DNA from: Candidatus Gastranaerophilales bacterium
Lineage (GTDB): Bacteria > Cyanobacteriota > Vampirovibrionia > Gastranaerophilales > Gastranaerophilaceae
NCBI GenBank assembly: GCA_021201175.1
Contig: JAJQFK010000028.1
Location: 1 to 6,562, forward strand
Reading direction: 5' to 3'
Length of the DNA: 6,562 nt
The position numbers and the translations under genes are program-made. Positions 1 through 5,530 of this stretch are shown here, piece by piece. The notes under the pieces were generated by a model. It was not told where the DNA came from. It worked only from the letters and a program-made list of their open reading frames with translations, and searched no databases. Position 1 is the first letter of the stretch. Every line of letters starts with the position of its first letter.

Positions 1-145
1 CGGACGAATTTGTGCCGTAGAACTTCGTTCATTAATCAATTGTAACGCTCAACCCTAACTGGTGAACTCACTTACGTTCAAATCCGGACGGCTGAAAGCC
101 GGTAAGCGAACAGAAGAAGCCGGCAGGAGCAAAGCTCCGGAGGCG
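1..145. other. GC-rich hairpin-dense intergenic stretch
   Basis: No convincing gene is visible here. The stretch is clearly richer in G and C than the rest of the window and contains several short perfect stems: CGGCT-GAA-AGCCG at 89-101, GGAGC-AAA-GCTCC at 126-138, and an outer pair CTTAC (71-75) with GTAAG (102-106) that encloses the first hairpin and a CCGG pair. Such clusters are typical of palindromic intergenic repeats or of a structured RNA, but I do not recognise a specific family. The stop codon of the neighbouring ATPase remnant sits at its right border. Confidence 0.4.
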
Positions 146-334
146 CTACTCTGTGAGCGCAATAGAAATTTCAAGAAAGTCATCGAAAAATGCGGGCGAC
201 ACTAGATTAGACGATTTTTCTTCCTGTGCAATTTTTTCAGGGGTAACAAGCCTCAAGACTGATTGAATATAATATTTCGGACTTCCCGGCGCGGCAACAA
301 AATCTACTTCCAGTTTATATTTTTTACAGATTTT
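146..334 (-). pseudogene. C-terminal remnant of a DUF4143-type AAA ATPase
   Basis: An open frame of about 60 codons without a start codon reads KLEVDFVAAPGSPKYYIQSV, then a stretch containing TPEKIAQEEKS, and ends at a TAG at 146-148. The EVDFV...KYYIQ core followed by an E-x-x-x-QEE segment matches the extreme C-terminal nuclease-like part of the ATP-binding AAA/DUF4143 family, proteins of roughly 400 residues often found on mobile DNA. The ATPase domain and everything upstream are missing. The similarity begins just beyond the stop codon of the peptidase at 324-1787 on the same strand, so a rearrangement probably joined the two. After QEEKS the sequence no longer looks like the family, and it runs into the GC-rich hairpin stretch, so the right end of the original protein may be replaced too. 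The identification comes from memory of the family pattern and is moderately sure; it is almost certainly not functional. Confidence 0.5.
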
Positions 335-1787
335 TTAATAAGTTATAATAAAATGAAATCATATTTGTATAATTTTCAACAGTAAGATATTCGTTTATTC
401 CATGCATTAAAGAATATTCTTCCGGTTTAATTTTTATAGGCAAAAATCTGTAGACATTGTCTGATAGTTCTTGGTATTGCCTTGCATCAGTACCCGCCGG
501 AATCATATAAGGAACAATTTTGGCTTTTGGAAATGTAACATTAATCTCTTTTTTTAGTTTTAAAAATACATCATCATCGATCTTTGATATTTTAGATGGT
601 TCTTCCATTGAAACTATTTCAATTTCATAATTTTTTTCCCCAATTATTTTATTAAGAATACTTACTAAATGTGCCTGAGCTTCTTTTGTTGTTTGTGTAG
701 GTAAAATGCGCATATCTACTGTTACTTGTGAATATTCCGGAATTACATTTACAGTACCGGAACCTTTTAACATAGTCATAGCTGTAGTTGTTCTTATATA
801 TGCATTGGACAATTTATCTTTTGACAATCTTTTTAATAAAATTGGCTTAAAAATATTTCTGTTTGCAATTAAGTATTTTGTTAAGAAATCGTAATTATTA
901 AAAGTTTGAACAAAATAATTCTCACTTTGAGGTATTAGTTTTGCTTTCATTTGATTTTTATTCAATGCAATAATAACATCTGCAAGCATAGTTACAGATG
1001 TTGATTGAGGCGGTCTTGAAGCATGTCCGCCCTGTGATTTTATTTTAATATTAGCAGCAAGCCTTCCCTTTTCGCTAATACCAATATAGGCAATTTCCTC
1101 ATCGTTTATAGTTTCAACCCTGCCGCCTTCATCTAAAATCATAGAAAATTTTAATTGTTTTTGAGCAAAGTATTTTGCTATATTCTTAGCTCCACGTTCT
1201 CCACCTATTTCCTCATCATACCCAAGAGCAACATATACATCTTGTTTAGGCAGGTAATTATTTTTTATTAACATCTCAAGAGCTTCAAAAATCGCAATTA
1301 CAGAACATTTATCATCTAAAGTTCCTCGTCCCCATATTTTCCCATCGCTTATTTTGCCGGAAAATGGATTATACACCCAATCTTTTAAATCTGATTCACT
1401 AACACCCACAGTATCATAGTGTCCGGTAATTAATACAGGAAGATTTTCCTGAGTGCTGTCTGATTTTAGACTCAATACAATTCCATAATCGTCAACTAAT
1501 TCTAATGACATTTTTTCAAAAGTATTTACATAAGTTTTTTTTAAAAATTCAAGAAACTTTTTGTGATTTTCAAACTTGTCTTTTTCATAATTTTTGTCAG
1601 TAACAGTTTTTATTTGAATAGCCTCTTGTATATGTTTTAGTGCCAAAGAATTATCAAAATTCAAATTATTATGGGAGAAATCATTAGAAACGGTTTTATT
1701 TGTTTTTTGAAAAATAGTTCTGCCAATAGTCGCAAAAGTAAACAATAACAATATTATAAATATAATTACAAATATATTCTTATACAT
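324..1787 (-). CDS. Membrane-anchored M20 family metallopeptidase (carboxypeptidase S-like)
   Basis: This is a 487-residue zinc-dependent M20 peptidase, closest in pattern to the carboxypeptidase S/PM20D1 group, which cleaves C-terminal residues from small peptides or N-acyl amino acids. Residues 4-22 form one hydrophobic segment after a short positive N-terminus, suggesting a signal anchor with the enzyme outside the cytoplasm. Expected metal and catalytic residues are present: H123 and D125 in GHYD, D158 in GRGTLDDK, E192/E193 in DEEIGGERG, D219 in LDEGG and H462 in LMHGINEY. The lid/dimerisation domain spans roughly 235-385, with H255 in GGHASRPP and the TTTAMTM...NVIP stretch typical of this group. 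Length is normal and the gene looks intact. The ATG is supported by GGGGAGAG seven bases upstream. A metallopeptidase remnant lies upstream on the same strand and an ATPase remnant follows directly, so no operon partner shows its substrate. Confidence 0.93.
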   Translation of the reverse strand: MYKNIFVIIFIILLLFTFATIGRTIFQKTNKTVSNDFSHNNLNFDNSLALKHIQEAIQIKTVTDKNYEKDKFENHKKFLEFLKKTYVNTFEKMSLELVDDYGIVLSLKSDSTQENLPVLITGHYDTVGVSESDLKDWVYNPFSGKISDGKIWGRGTLDDKCSVIAIFEALEMLIKNNYLPKQDVYVALGYDEEIGGERGAKNIAKYFAQKQLKFSMILDEGGRVETINDEEIAYIGISEKGRLAANIKIKSQGGHASRPPQSTSVTMLADVIIALNKNQMKAKLIPQSENYFVQTFNNYDFLTKYLIANRNIFKPILLKRLSKDKLSNAYIRTTTAMTMLKGSGTVNVIPEYSQVTVDMRILPTQTTKEAQAHLVSILNKIIGEKNYEIEIVSMEEPSKISKIDDDVFLKLKKEINVTFPKAKIVPYMIPAGTDARQYQELSDNVYRFLPIKIKPEEYSLMHGINEYLTVENYTNMISFYYNLLKNL

Positions 1788-1794
1788 TTTACAT

Positions 1795-1837
1795 CTCTCC
1801 CCTTTTATTATTATTATTTTATTTAAAAAAAGGTCAA
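1795..1837 (-). promoter_or_regulatory. Probable promoter and ribosome binding site of the M20 peptidase
   Basis: Read on the minus strand, TTGACC (plus 1832-1837) could be a -35 box. It is followed after 17-18 bases by an AT-only ATAATA/TAATAA stretch (plus 1808-1814) that could serve as -10. A strong purine-rich Shine-Dalgarno, GGGGAGAG (plus 1795-1802), ends seven bases before the ATG. The -10 assignment is loose because the region is a short ATT repeat; the ribosome binding site is clear. Confidence 0.45.
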
Positions 1838-1849
1838 AATGTAAATTTA

Positions 1850-2218
1850 TTATTCACATATATTACAAACATAATTGGTTGTATTTGGGAATAATTCTTT
1901 AAAAATTTCATTAGATTTATTCTGGTTGGAATCTTCAATTATTGAAAAGGCTTCTGCAAAGTTTTCCCTAAGTCCTCTTGTGGTTATATCTTCATCAGAT
2001 ATTCCATCTGAGAAATCAACACCTTCTATATAATGATCAAAATACTCTATAGCATCTTCATAACTCATATCTGAATTGCCTATTTTTTGTTGCGGATTTT
2101 CTTGTAATTGTTTATAAATATTTTCGATATCGGATTTATAAGCCTTCTTAAATTCGTCACCGGAACTATATTGGGTATCCAAAAGATGTCCTATTTCATG
2201 TGTTAAAGTATCAGTGAG
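1850..2218 (-). pseudogene. 5'-truncated ATLF-like (lethal factor-type) zinc metallopeptidase
   Basis: The frame starts just after a TAG at 2219-2221 and reads LTDTLTHEIGHLLDTQYSSG, then about 100 further residues to a stop at 1850. HEIGH is a gluzincin HExxH zinc motif, and ENFAEAF about 75 residues later supplies the expected third ligand (Glu). HEIGHLLD, a following SSGDEFKKAY segment, ENFAEAF and a closing LFPNTTNYV together resemble the catalytic domain of the anthrax lethal factor-like family, known from secreted toxins and related bacterial proteins. The only start-like codon in frame (TTG at 2180-2182) lies after the zinc motif and would remove both His ligands, so it cannot give an active enzyme. 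No ATG, signal peptide or N-terminal domain is readable upstream; all frames there close quickly. I infer a remnant of a larger gene, cut near 2219. The end of the protein (NYVCNICE) looks natural. Confidence 0.6.
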
Positions 2219-2257
2219 CTAGGGGCTAATTTTAAAAATAAATTATTCAATAGGAAA

Positions 2258-2297
2258 CTATGTTTTCAAAATTTTTTAAAAAAATATTGAAAACTAT
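2258..2297. repeat. Long AT-rich inverted repeat beside the metallopeptidase breakpoint
   Basis: GTTTTCAA (2262-2269) pairs with TTGAAAAC (2287-2294), and after one mismatch the inner A/T bases continue to pair almost to the centre. This makes a near-perfect cruciform or hairpin of about 16 base pairs. It lies 40 bases from the point where the metallopeptidase remnant is cut and some 45 bases before the deaminase promoter. It could be a bidirectional terminator or the scar of a small inserted element. Confidence 0.45.
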
Positions 2298-2340
2298 ACC
2301 GGAGTTGCAGTACAACTTAGTATGAAATCATGATGTAATT

Positions 2341-2368
2341 TGATATAATATTTCAATTAAAGAGGGAG
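2341..2368 (+). promoter_or_regulatory. Extended -10 promoter and RBS of the deaminase
   Basis: TGATATAAT at 2341-2349 is a consensus extended -10 box (TGnTATAAT). No good -35 box lies 17 bases upstream, which is usual for extended -10 promoters. The ribosome binding site GAGGGAG at 2362-2368 precedes the ATG at 2379 by ten bases. The 14 bases AATTTGATATAATA (2337-2350) recur exactly at 5617-5630 before the pilin gene. Confidence 0.65.
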
Positions 2369-2378
2369 AATAAAATTT

Positions 2379-2855
2379 ATGATAAAAGAATGGAATGATT
2401 ATTTTTTAGAAATAGCAAAAACTTGTTCTACGCGTTCAAATTGTTTAAGAGCGCAGGTTGGTGCCGTAATTGTAGGGGAAGATAAAAAAATAAAAGCAAC
2501 CGGCTATAACGGAACACCATCAAAAGTTATATCATGCGTGGAGATAGGAAAATGTTACAGGATAGAAAATAAAATACCGTCCGGAACAATGTACGAAACA
2601 TGCCGGAGTATTCATGCCGAACAAAATGCGATTATTCAAGCGGGTCAGGACAGATGTAAAGGAGCTGCAATGTATATTTACGGACATAATTTTATATGTA
2701 TTTTGTGTAAGCGTTTTATAGTTCAAGCCGGCATAAAAGAAGTATATTTAAAAAAAGATGATAATTCCCCAATAGAACATGTTTTAGTAGATGAAATAAA
2801 AAAAGAACTATCTAATATGACATATAGTTCTCCGTCCTCAATTCCGCTCTCTTGA
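2379..2855 (+). CDS. Deoxycytidylate (dCMP) deaminase, ComEB-like
   Basis: This is a 158-residue zinc-dependent deaminase of the cytidine/deoxycytidylate family. It converts dCMP to dUMP in the cytosol, feeding thymidylate synthesis. The zinc and catalytic residues are visible: H79-A-E81 in RSIHAEQNAIIQ (H79 ligand, E81 proton shuttle) and C107-x-x-C110 in FICILCKRF. The usual Pro before the first Cys is Ile here, as I recall from some anaerobe homologues. GYNGTP at 42-47 is the substrate-binding loop, and Cys53, Cys59 and His79 could contribute to a second zinc site of the type seen in dCMP deaminases. The start is supported by the promoter and RBS directly upstream. The last residues (SSPSSIPLS) are encoded inside or next to a 17-bp direct repeat, so the natural C-terminus may have been replaced by read-through into repeat DNA. 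The catalytic core is intact. No operon partner is seen. Confidence 0.92.
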   Translation: MIKEWNDYFLEIAKTCSTRSNCLRAQVGAVIVGEDKKIKATGYNGTPSKVISCVEIGKCYRIENKIPSGTMYETCRSIHAEQNAIIQAGQDRCKGAAMYIYGHNFICILCKRFIVQAGIKEVYLKKDDNSPIEHVLVDEIKKELSNMTYSSPSSIPLS

Positions 2856-2973
2856 ATTTTCCTTCATTTCGGGCAAATTGTTCGTTTTGCTGTCGCAGTC
2901 ACTCACATTGCCCTCATTTATTCGAGTTTCGGACTTTGTCCTCACTCTACGGAAAATCCGCTCTCTTGAATTT
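2843..2973. repeat. 17-bp direct repeats flanking a 97-bp GC-richer spacer
   Basis: TCCGCTCTCTTGAATTT occurs at 2843-2859 and again at 2957-2973, exactly 114 bases apart. The first copy overlaps the end of the deaminase gene. The spacer is richer in G and C than the surroundings and includes small stems such as GGAC-TTT-GTCC (2931-2941) and CGGA-AAA-TCCG (2950-2960), the latter running into the second copy. The layout could reflect a small intergenic repeat element or a local duplication. It shows no coding potential that I can support. Confidence 0.6.
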
Positions 2974-3223
2974 CGTACCATAGAAAGAGAAGGAAATATC
3001 AGAGAAAGATTGATCTTGGATTAAGTAATAAAAGACTGAAAAGCAAAAAGAATACTGATATTTTCTTCTTTTATCGGATATACTAAAAATATTGATAGAT
3101 AAAAGTTAAATGATTTGAATTAGAGTATAAATCTCGAAAAGTAAAATTAACATATTTTTCTTCTAATCTTGTGAAAATTGAACACAATTTCGCTTCGTAA
3201 GATTTATACAAACTAATACAATT
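2974..3223. other. Noncoding stretch downstream of the repeat-motif peptide gene
   Basis: No gene is visible on either strand. Two inverted repeats can be seen. CTTTTATC (3068-3075) pairs with GATAAAAG (3098-3105) around a 22-base loop. AATCTT (3164-3169) pairs with AAGATT (3199-3204), enclosing an inner GAAAATTG/CAATTTC hairpin (about 3173-3191). The second lies 20 bases beyond the end of the minus-strand peptide gene and might act in termination, but no clear T-run follows it. Confidence 0.35.
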
Positions 3224-3592
3224 TTATTCTTCTGTTTCAGGTTTTTGCGGTCTGGCATTGCGAATAGCAAAAGAATCATTCATATCTGCTGCTGTTTCCG
3301 CAATATCACTTTTTTCGGGTCTTTGAGGACCTGCATAACGCATAGTAAAAGAATCATTTTCATCAGCTTCTTTTACCGAATCATCACTTGCTTCAGGTCT
3401 TTGAGGTCCTGCATAGCGCACAGTAAAAGAATCTTTTTTAGAAGCTTCATTAATATATTTATTAAGTAATTCTGCTGTATCTGTCAACATTGGTTCTTGT
3501 GATTTTTTATTTATTGTTTTATTTTCCGTATTTGTTGTGTTTGTTGATTCCGGTCTTACAGGACCTGCATATCTTGAAAATAAATCCAGCAT
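3224..3592 (-). CDS. Candidate multi-core RiPP precursor with four RYAGPxRPE motifs
   Basis: I do not recognise this 122-residue protein as a named family. It is hydrophilic and acidic, has no Cys, Trp or membrane segment, and is built around a repeated motif: RYAGPVRPE (7-15), RYAGPQRPE (59-67), RYAGPQRPE (85-93) and a degenerate RNARPQKPE (111-119). The last three lie in longer units beginning DSF(T/A)-x-R, repeating exactly every 26 residues, with acidic spacers. Residues 16-50, including LTDTAELLNKYINEA, are non-repetitive and could form a recognition helix. The gene starts with a good Shine-Dalgarno (AAAGGAG, plus 3599-3605) and is divergent from a radical SAM/SPASM enzyme only 118 bases away. 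Small proteins with repeated Tyr/Arg/Pro-containing motifs next to SPASM enzymes are typical ribosomal peptide precursors with several cores. The precursor role is inferred; a repetitive scaffold or regulator is the alternative. Confidence 0.72.
   Translation of the reverse strand: MLDLFSRYAGPVRPESTNTTNTENKTINKKSQEPMLTDTAELLNKYINEASKKDSFTVRYAGPQRPEASDDSVKEADENDSFTMRYAGPQRPEKSDIAETAADMNDSFAIRNARPQKPETEE
3236..3433 (-). repeat. Tandem 78-bp coding repeats of the precursor
   Basis: Within the peptide gene, three units begin with the codons for Asp-Ser-Phe at plus 3433, 3355 and 3277, each 78 bases apart. The first two units are complete and nearly identical over the RYAGPQRPE portion. The last is truncated by the end of the gene and has three substitutions in the motif (Tyr to Asn, Gly to Arg, Arg to Lys). 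Identity at the DNA level in the motif part points to duplication rather than convergence. Confidence 0.75.
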
Positions 3593-3598
3593 ATAATT

Positions 3599-3659
3599 CT
3601 CCTTTGTTTGTTTGATTTTATACTATAATAAACGTAAAAAAAACAAAATATGTTATAAT
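3599..3659. promoter_or_regulatory. Divergent promoter region between precursor and radical SAM gene
   Basis: The plus strand has an extended -10 box, TGTTATAAT (3651-3659), in front of the radical SAM gene, and a second TATAAT at 3624-3629. The minus strand has a plausible pair for the precursor gene: TTGTTT (plus 3641-3646) and TATAAA (plus 3617-3622) with 18 bases between. The core promoters overlap or nearly so, which would allow coupled control of the two genes. The precursor has a strong RBS at plus 3599-3605; the radical SAM gene has a weaker GGAAG at 3701-3705. Confidence 0.5.
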
Positions 3660-3710
3660 TTATATACAATTTAAAAAAAATTTACAAAAATTAATGTTAC
3701 GGAAGAAAAT

Positions 3711-4745
3711 ATGTATAAATTAGATATTGCTGTTTGGGAAATAACACTAAAATGTAATATTTGCTGTTTACATTGCGGATCAAGCGCCGATATTCATTCA
3801 AGACCCAAAGAATTAACAACAGATGAAGCACTTGATTTAATTGAGCAATTATCTGATTTGGGTTGCAAAAGAGTTGTATTATCAGGAGGAGAACCGTTTT
3901 TAAGAAAAGATTGGGCTGTTCTTGCATTAAGAATAAGAGATTTGGGCATGAATGTTTCATTCATTTCAAACGGATATGTTGTAAATGATGATATTATTGA
4001 TTTGTTATGTTTGATTGATCCTGCGGGAGTCAGCTTTAGTCTTGACGGCGGATGCGCTCAAACTCACGACTATATAAGAGGAAAAGAAGGCGTTTTTGAA
4101 CGCTGTATTAATGCATTAAGAAAAACTTCACAAAGAGGACTATACTCTTCTGCCGTTACTTCCGTTCATAAAAAAAATATAGGAGAATTGCCGCAAATCT
4201 TGGATTTATTAATAGAAAACGGCGTAAAAGCATGGCAAATTCAAACAGCAACACCGCAAGGAAGAATGCCGAAAGATTTGGCACTTAATGAGGCCGAATA
4301 TTATTCTCTTGCCGAATTTATTGCAGAAAACAGAGAAAAGAACAAACATTTTATAAGAATTATGGAAGCAGATTGTATTGGATATTATTCAAAACTTTCT
4401 CCAAAACTTGAAATGAAACAATGGAAAGGCTGTCAAGCAGGACTTAGAGCTATAGGAATAGAAAGCGACGGCGCAATTAAAGGATGTTTATCTTTACACG
4501 GTGATAAATATATTGAAGGAAGAATCAGAGAAAAATCTTTGTCAGAAATTTGGAATTCAAAAGAAAATTTCAAATATAACAGAAGATTTTCGCCTGATTT
4601 ATTAGCAGGTATTTGTAAAGACTGCAAGTGGGGCGCTGTTTGCAGAGGAGGCTGTAGCGAAAAAGCACAAACATTTACAGGTACTCCTTGGGGAAGTCCG
4701 TTTTGTTTATACAGAATAGAAAGCGAAAAAGAAGAAAAAGTTTAA
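3711..4745 (+). CDS. Radical SAM/SPASM peptide-maturase-like enzyme
   Basis: This 344-residue protein has a complete radical SAM domain. The cluster motif is C15-x3-C19-x2-C22 (LKCNICCLHC), SGGEP at 58-62 binds the Met part of SAM, and an SNGY segment at 86-89 follows. The C-terminal SPASM domain is textbook: C241-x12-G254-x4-C259, then C302-x2-C305-x5-C311-x3-C315 and C332, enough for two extra iron-sulphur clusters. Members of this family modify ribosomal peptides or small proteins (PqqE, AlbA, anSME and many RiPP maturases). The divergent neighbour with RYAGPxRPE repeats is the obvious substrate candidate. No N-terminal peptide-recognition (RRE) domain is evident, since the first Cys is at residue 15. 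The start follows GGAAG by five bases. Its stop codon overlaps that of the convergent TPR gene. A role in cofactor synthesis cannot be excluded, and the reaction itself cannot be read from sequence. Confidence 0.9.
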   Translation: MYKLDIAVWEITLKCNICCLHCGSSADIHSRPKELTTDEALDLIEQLSDLGCKRVVLSGGEPFLRKDWAVLALRIRDLGMNVSFISNGYVVNDDIIDLLCLIDPAGVSFSLDGGCAQTHDYIRGKEGVFERCINALRKTSQRGLYSSAVTSVHKKNIGELPQILDLLIENGVKAWQIQTATPQGRMPKDLALNEAEYYSLAEFIAENREKNKHFIRIMEADCIGYYSKLSPKLEMKQWKGCQAGLRAIGIESDGAIKGCLSLHGDKYIEGRIREKSLSEIWNSKENFKYNRRFSPDLLAGICKDCKWGAVCRGGCSEKAQTFTGTPWGSPFCLYRIESEKEEKV

Positions 4746-5281
4746 TCCAATTTCTTCAATTCTTCTTTTGCTAAAGCAAATTCAGGATTAATTCTCAAAC
4801 ATTCTTCTAAATTTTCTTTTGCTTTTGTTATGTCTTTCAAAGCAATATACAATTTGGCAAGATTATAATAATTAAAACAGAAATTAGAATCCAGCTGCTT
4901 AGCTTTATTAAAATATCTTTTTGCAATTTCAAAATCTTTTATATTGAAGTAGTATTTACCTATTTGGCTATATGCTTCAGCATCATTAGGATATGTTTCA
5001 ATTGCGGTATTTAATAAGCTAAGTGCATTTTTTTCCTGTCCATTGGCAAAATACATAGCTGCTAAATTGTTAATAGCTCTTATATTTTTATCAATTTTAA
5101 CAGCTTTTTTATAACAGGCAATTGCAAGTTCATTGTCGTTTGTCATTTCATAAGTCAATGCAAGATTATAATAAGAATTTGATGAATTAATATTTTCTGC
5201 CAAAGAATAGAGAAAAAATTTTAAAGCATTATTAAATTCTTTTTTATTAAAATAATCCAAAGCTTTTTCATAATTGTTCAT
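4742..5281 (-). CDS. Tetratricopeptide repeat (TPR) protein
   Basis: This 179-residue protein consists almost entirely of about five TPR units, at roughly 3-33, 36-68, 70-101, 102-134 and 136-168. The signature residues are clear, for example NSYYNLALTYEMTNDNELAI, AEAYSQIGKYYFNIKDFEIA and FNYYNLAKLYIALKDITKA, mostly ending in a Pro- or Asp-containing turn. No signal peptide, membrane segment or enzymatic domain is present, so it is probably a cytosolic protein-interaction module. Its stop codon overlaps the stop of the convergent radical SAM gene. That places the two tail to tail but does not make them an operon. It could be an adaptor for the peptide system, yet TPR proteins of this kind are common and the link is only positional. 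The ATG has a modest RBS (AGGAT, plus 5289-5293). Confidence 0.85.
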   Translation of the reverse strand: MNNYEKALDYFNKKEFNNALKFFLYSLAENINSSNSYYNLALTYEMTNDNELAIACYKKAVKIDKNIRAINNLAAMYFANGQEKNALSLLNTAIETYPNDAEAYSQIGKYYFNIKDFEIAKRYFNKAKQLDSNFCFNYYNLAKLYIALKDITKAKENLEECLRINPEFALAKEELKKLD

Positions 5282-5315
5282 TTTTGAAATCCTATAAAAA
5301 TATTCAACATAATAT

Positions 5316-5355
5316 ATTATATAAACTTTACAATAAAAAACTCATTGTAAAGTTT
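5316..5355. promoter_or_regulatory. TPR promoter with perfect 12-bp inverted repeat (operator or terminator)
   Basis: AAACTTTACAAT (5323-5334) and ATTGTAAAGTTT (5344-5355) form a perfect 12-bp inverted repeat with a 9-base loop. On the minus strand a TATAAT box (plus 5316-5321) lies directly beside it, so the repeat would cover the -35 region of the TPR gene, as an operator would. On the plus strand the stem is followed by TTTTTG, which also suits a weak intrinsic terminator, but no plus-strand gene ends close upstream (the nearest stops at 4745). I favour an operator slightly. Confidence 0.5.
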
Positions 5356-5391
5356 TTGTAAAAAACAGGCATAAAATTTCTTTTTTTTCAT

Positions 5392-5530
5392 TATAATAAA
5401 CGAAGTTTTTATTATGAAAGTTAATTCTGCATCAAACTACGGCAAGAACATAAACTTTGCGGGAGTAAATGTTAATATTCTTGCAACATCCGATAATCAC
5501 GGCAATGTACATTCACTGCCCAAGTTGTAG
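5392..5530 (+). pseudogene. N-terminal stub of a metallophosphoesterase/5'-nucleotidase-type gene
   Basis: An ATG at 5414 opens a 38-codon frame ending at TAG 5528-5530. It contains NFAGVNVNILATSDNHGNVH. ILATSDNHGN is the first metal-binding motif (D-x-H) of calcineurin-like phosphoesterases, in particular the 5'-nucleotidase/2',3'-cyclic phosphodiesterase group, which are proteins of several hundred residues. Here the frame stops ten residues after the motif, and no continuation is seen in any frame downstream, so it is a truncated gene. A TATAAT box at 5392-5397 remains upstream, giving a very short leader without a clear RBS. The cut coincides with a palindrome at 5531-5547, and the following DNA belongs to the pilin gene. 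It could alternatively be a small real peptide, but the motif match makes a remnant more likely. Confidence 0.55.

Noticed and set aside
70..92. GTTCAAATCC resembling a tRNA T-loop
   Set aside because: The flanking bases do not pair into a five-base T-stem, and no acceptor, D or anticodon arms can be built around it.
706..894. Open frame on the plus strand inside the M20 gene
   Set aside because: It lies antisense within a well-supported peptidase, has no RBS and resembles no family; it is a by-product of AT-rich codons.
1850..2182. A 110-residue gene starting at TTG 2182
   Set aside because: This start falls after the HEIGH motif and has no RBS. The reading continues upstream through the zinc site, so it is part of a truncated metallopeptidase.
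3236..3433. CRISPR-like array
   Set aside because: The 78-bp periodicity is in frame and encodes conserved protein motifs; there are no short uniform repeats with unique spacers.
3245..3469. Plus-strand open frame over the repeat peptide gene
   Set aside because: It is the antisense of the repeated codons, giving a Cys/Ile-rich translation with no start signal.
3697..3960. Minus-strand open frame over the radical SAM start
   Set aside because: It covers the CX3CX2C region of a clear enzyme gene and the opposing promoter; the translation is low-complexity.
4433..4627. Minus-strand open frame in the SPASM part of the maturase
   Set aside because: It is antisense to conserved Cys motifs and has no RBS or family resemblance.
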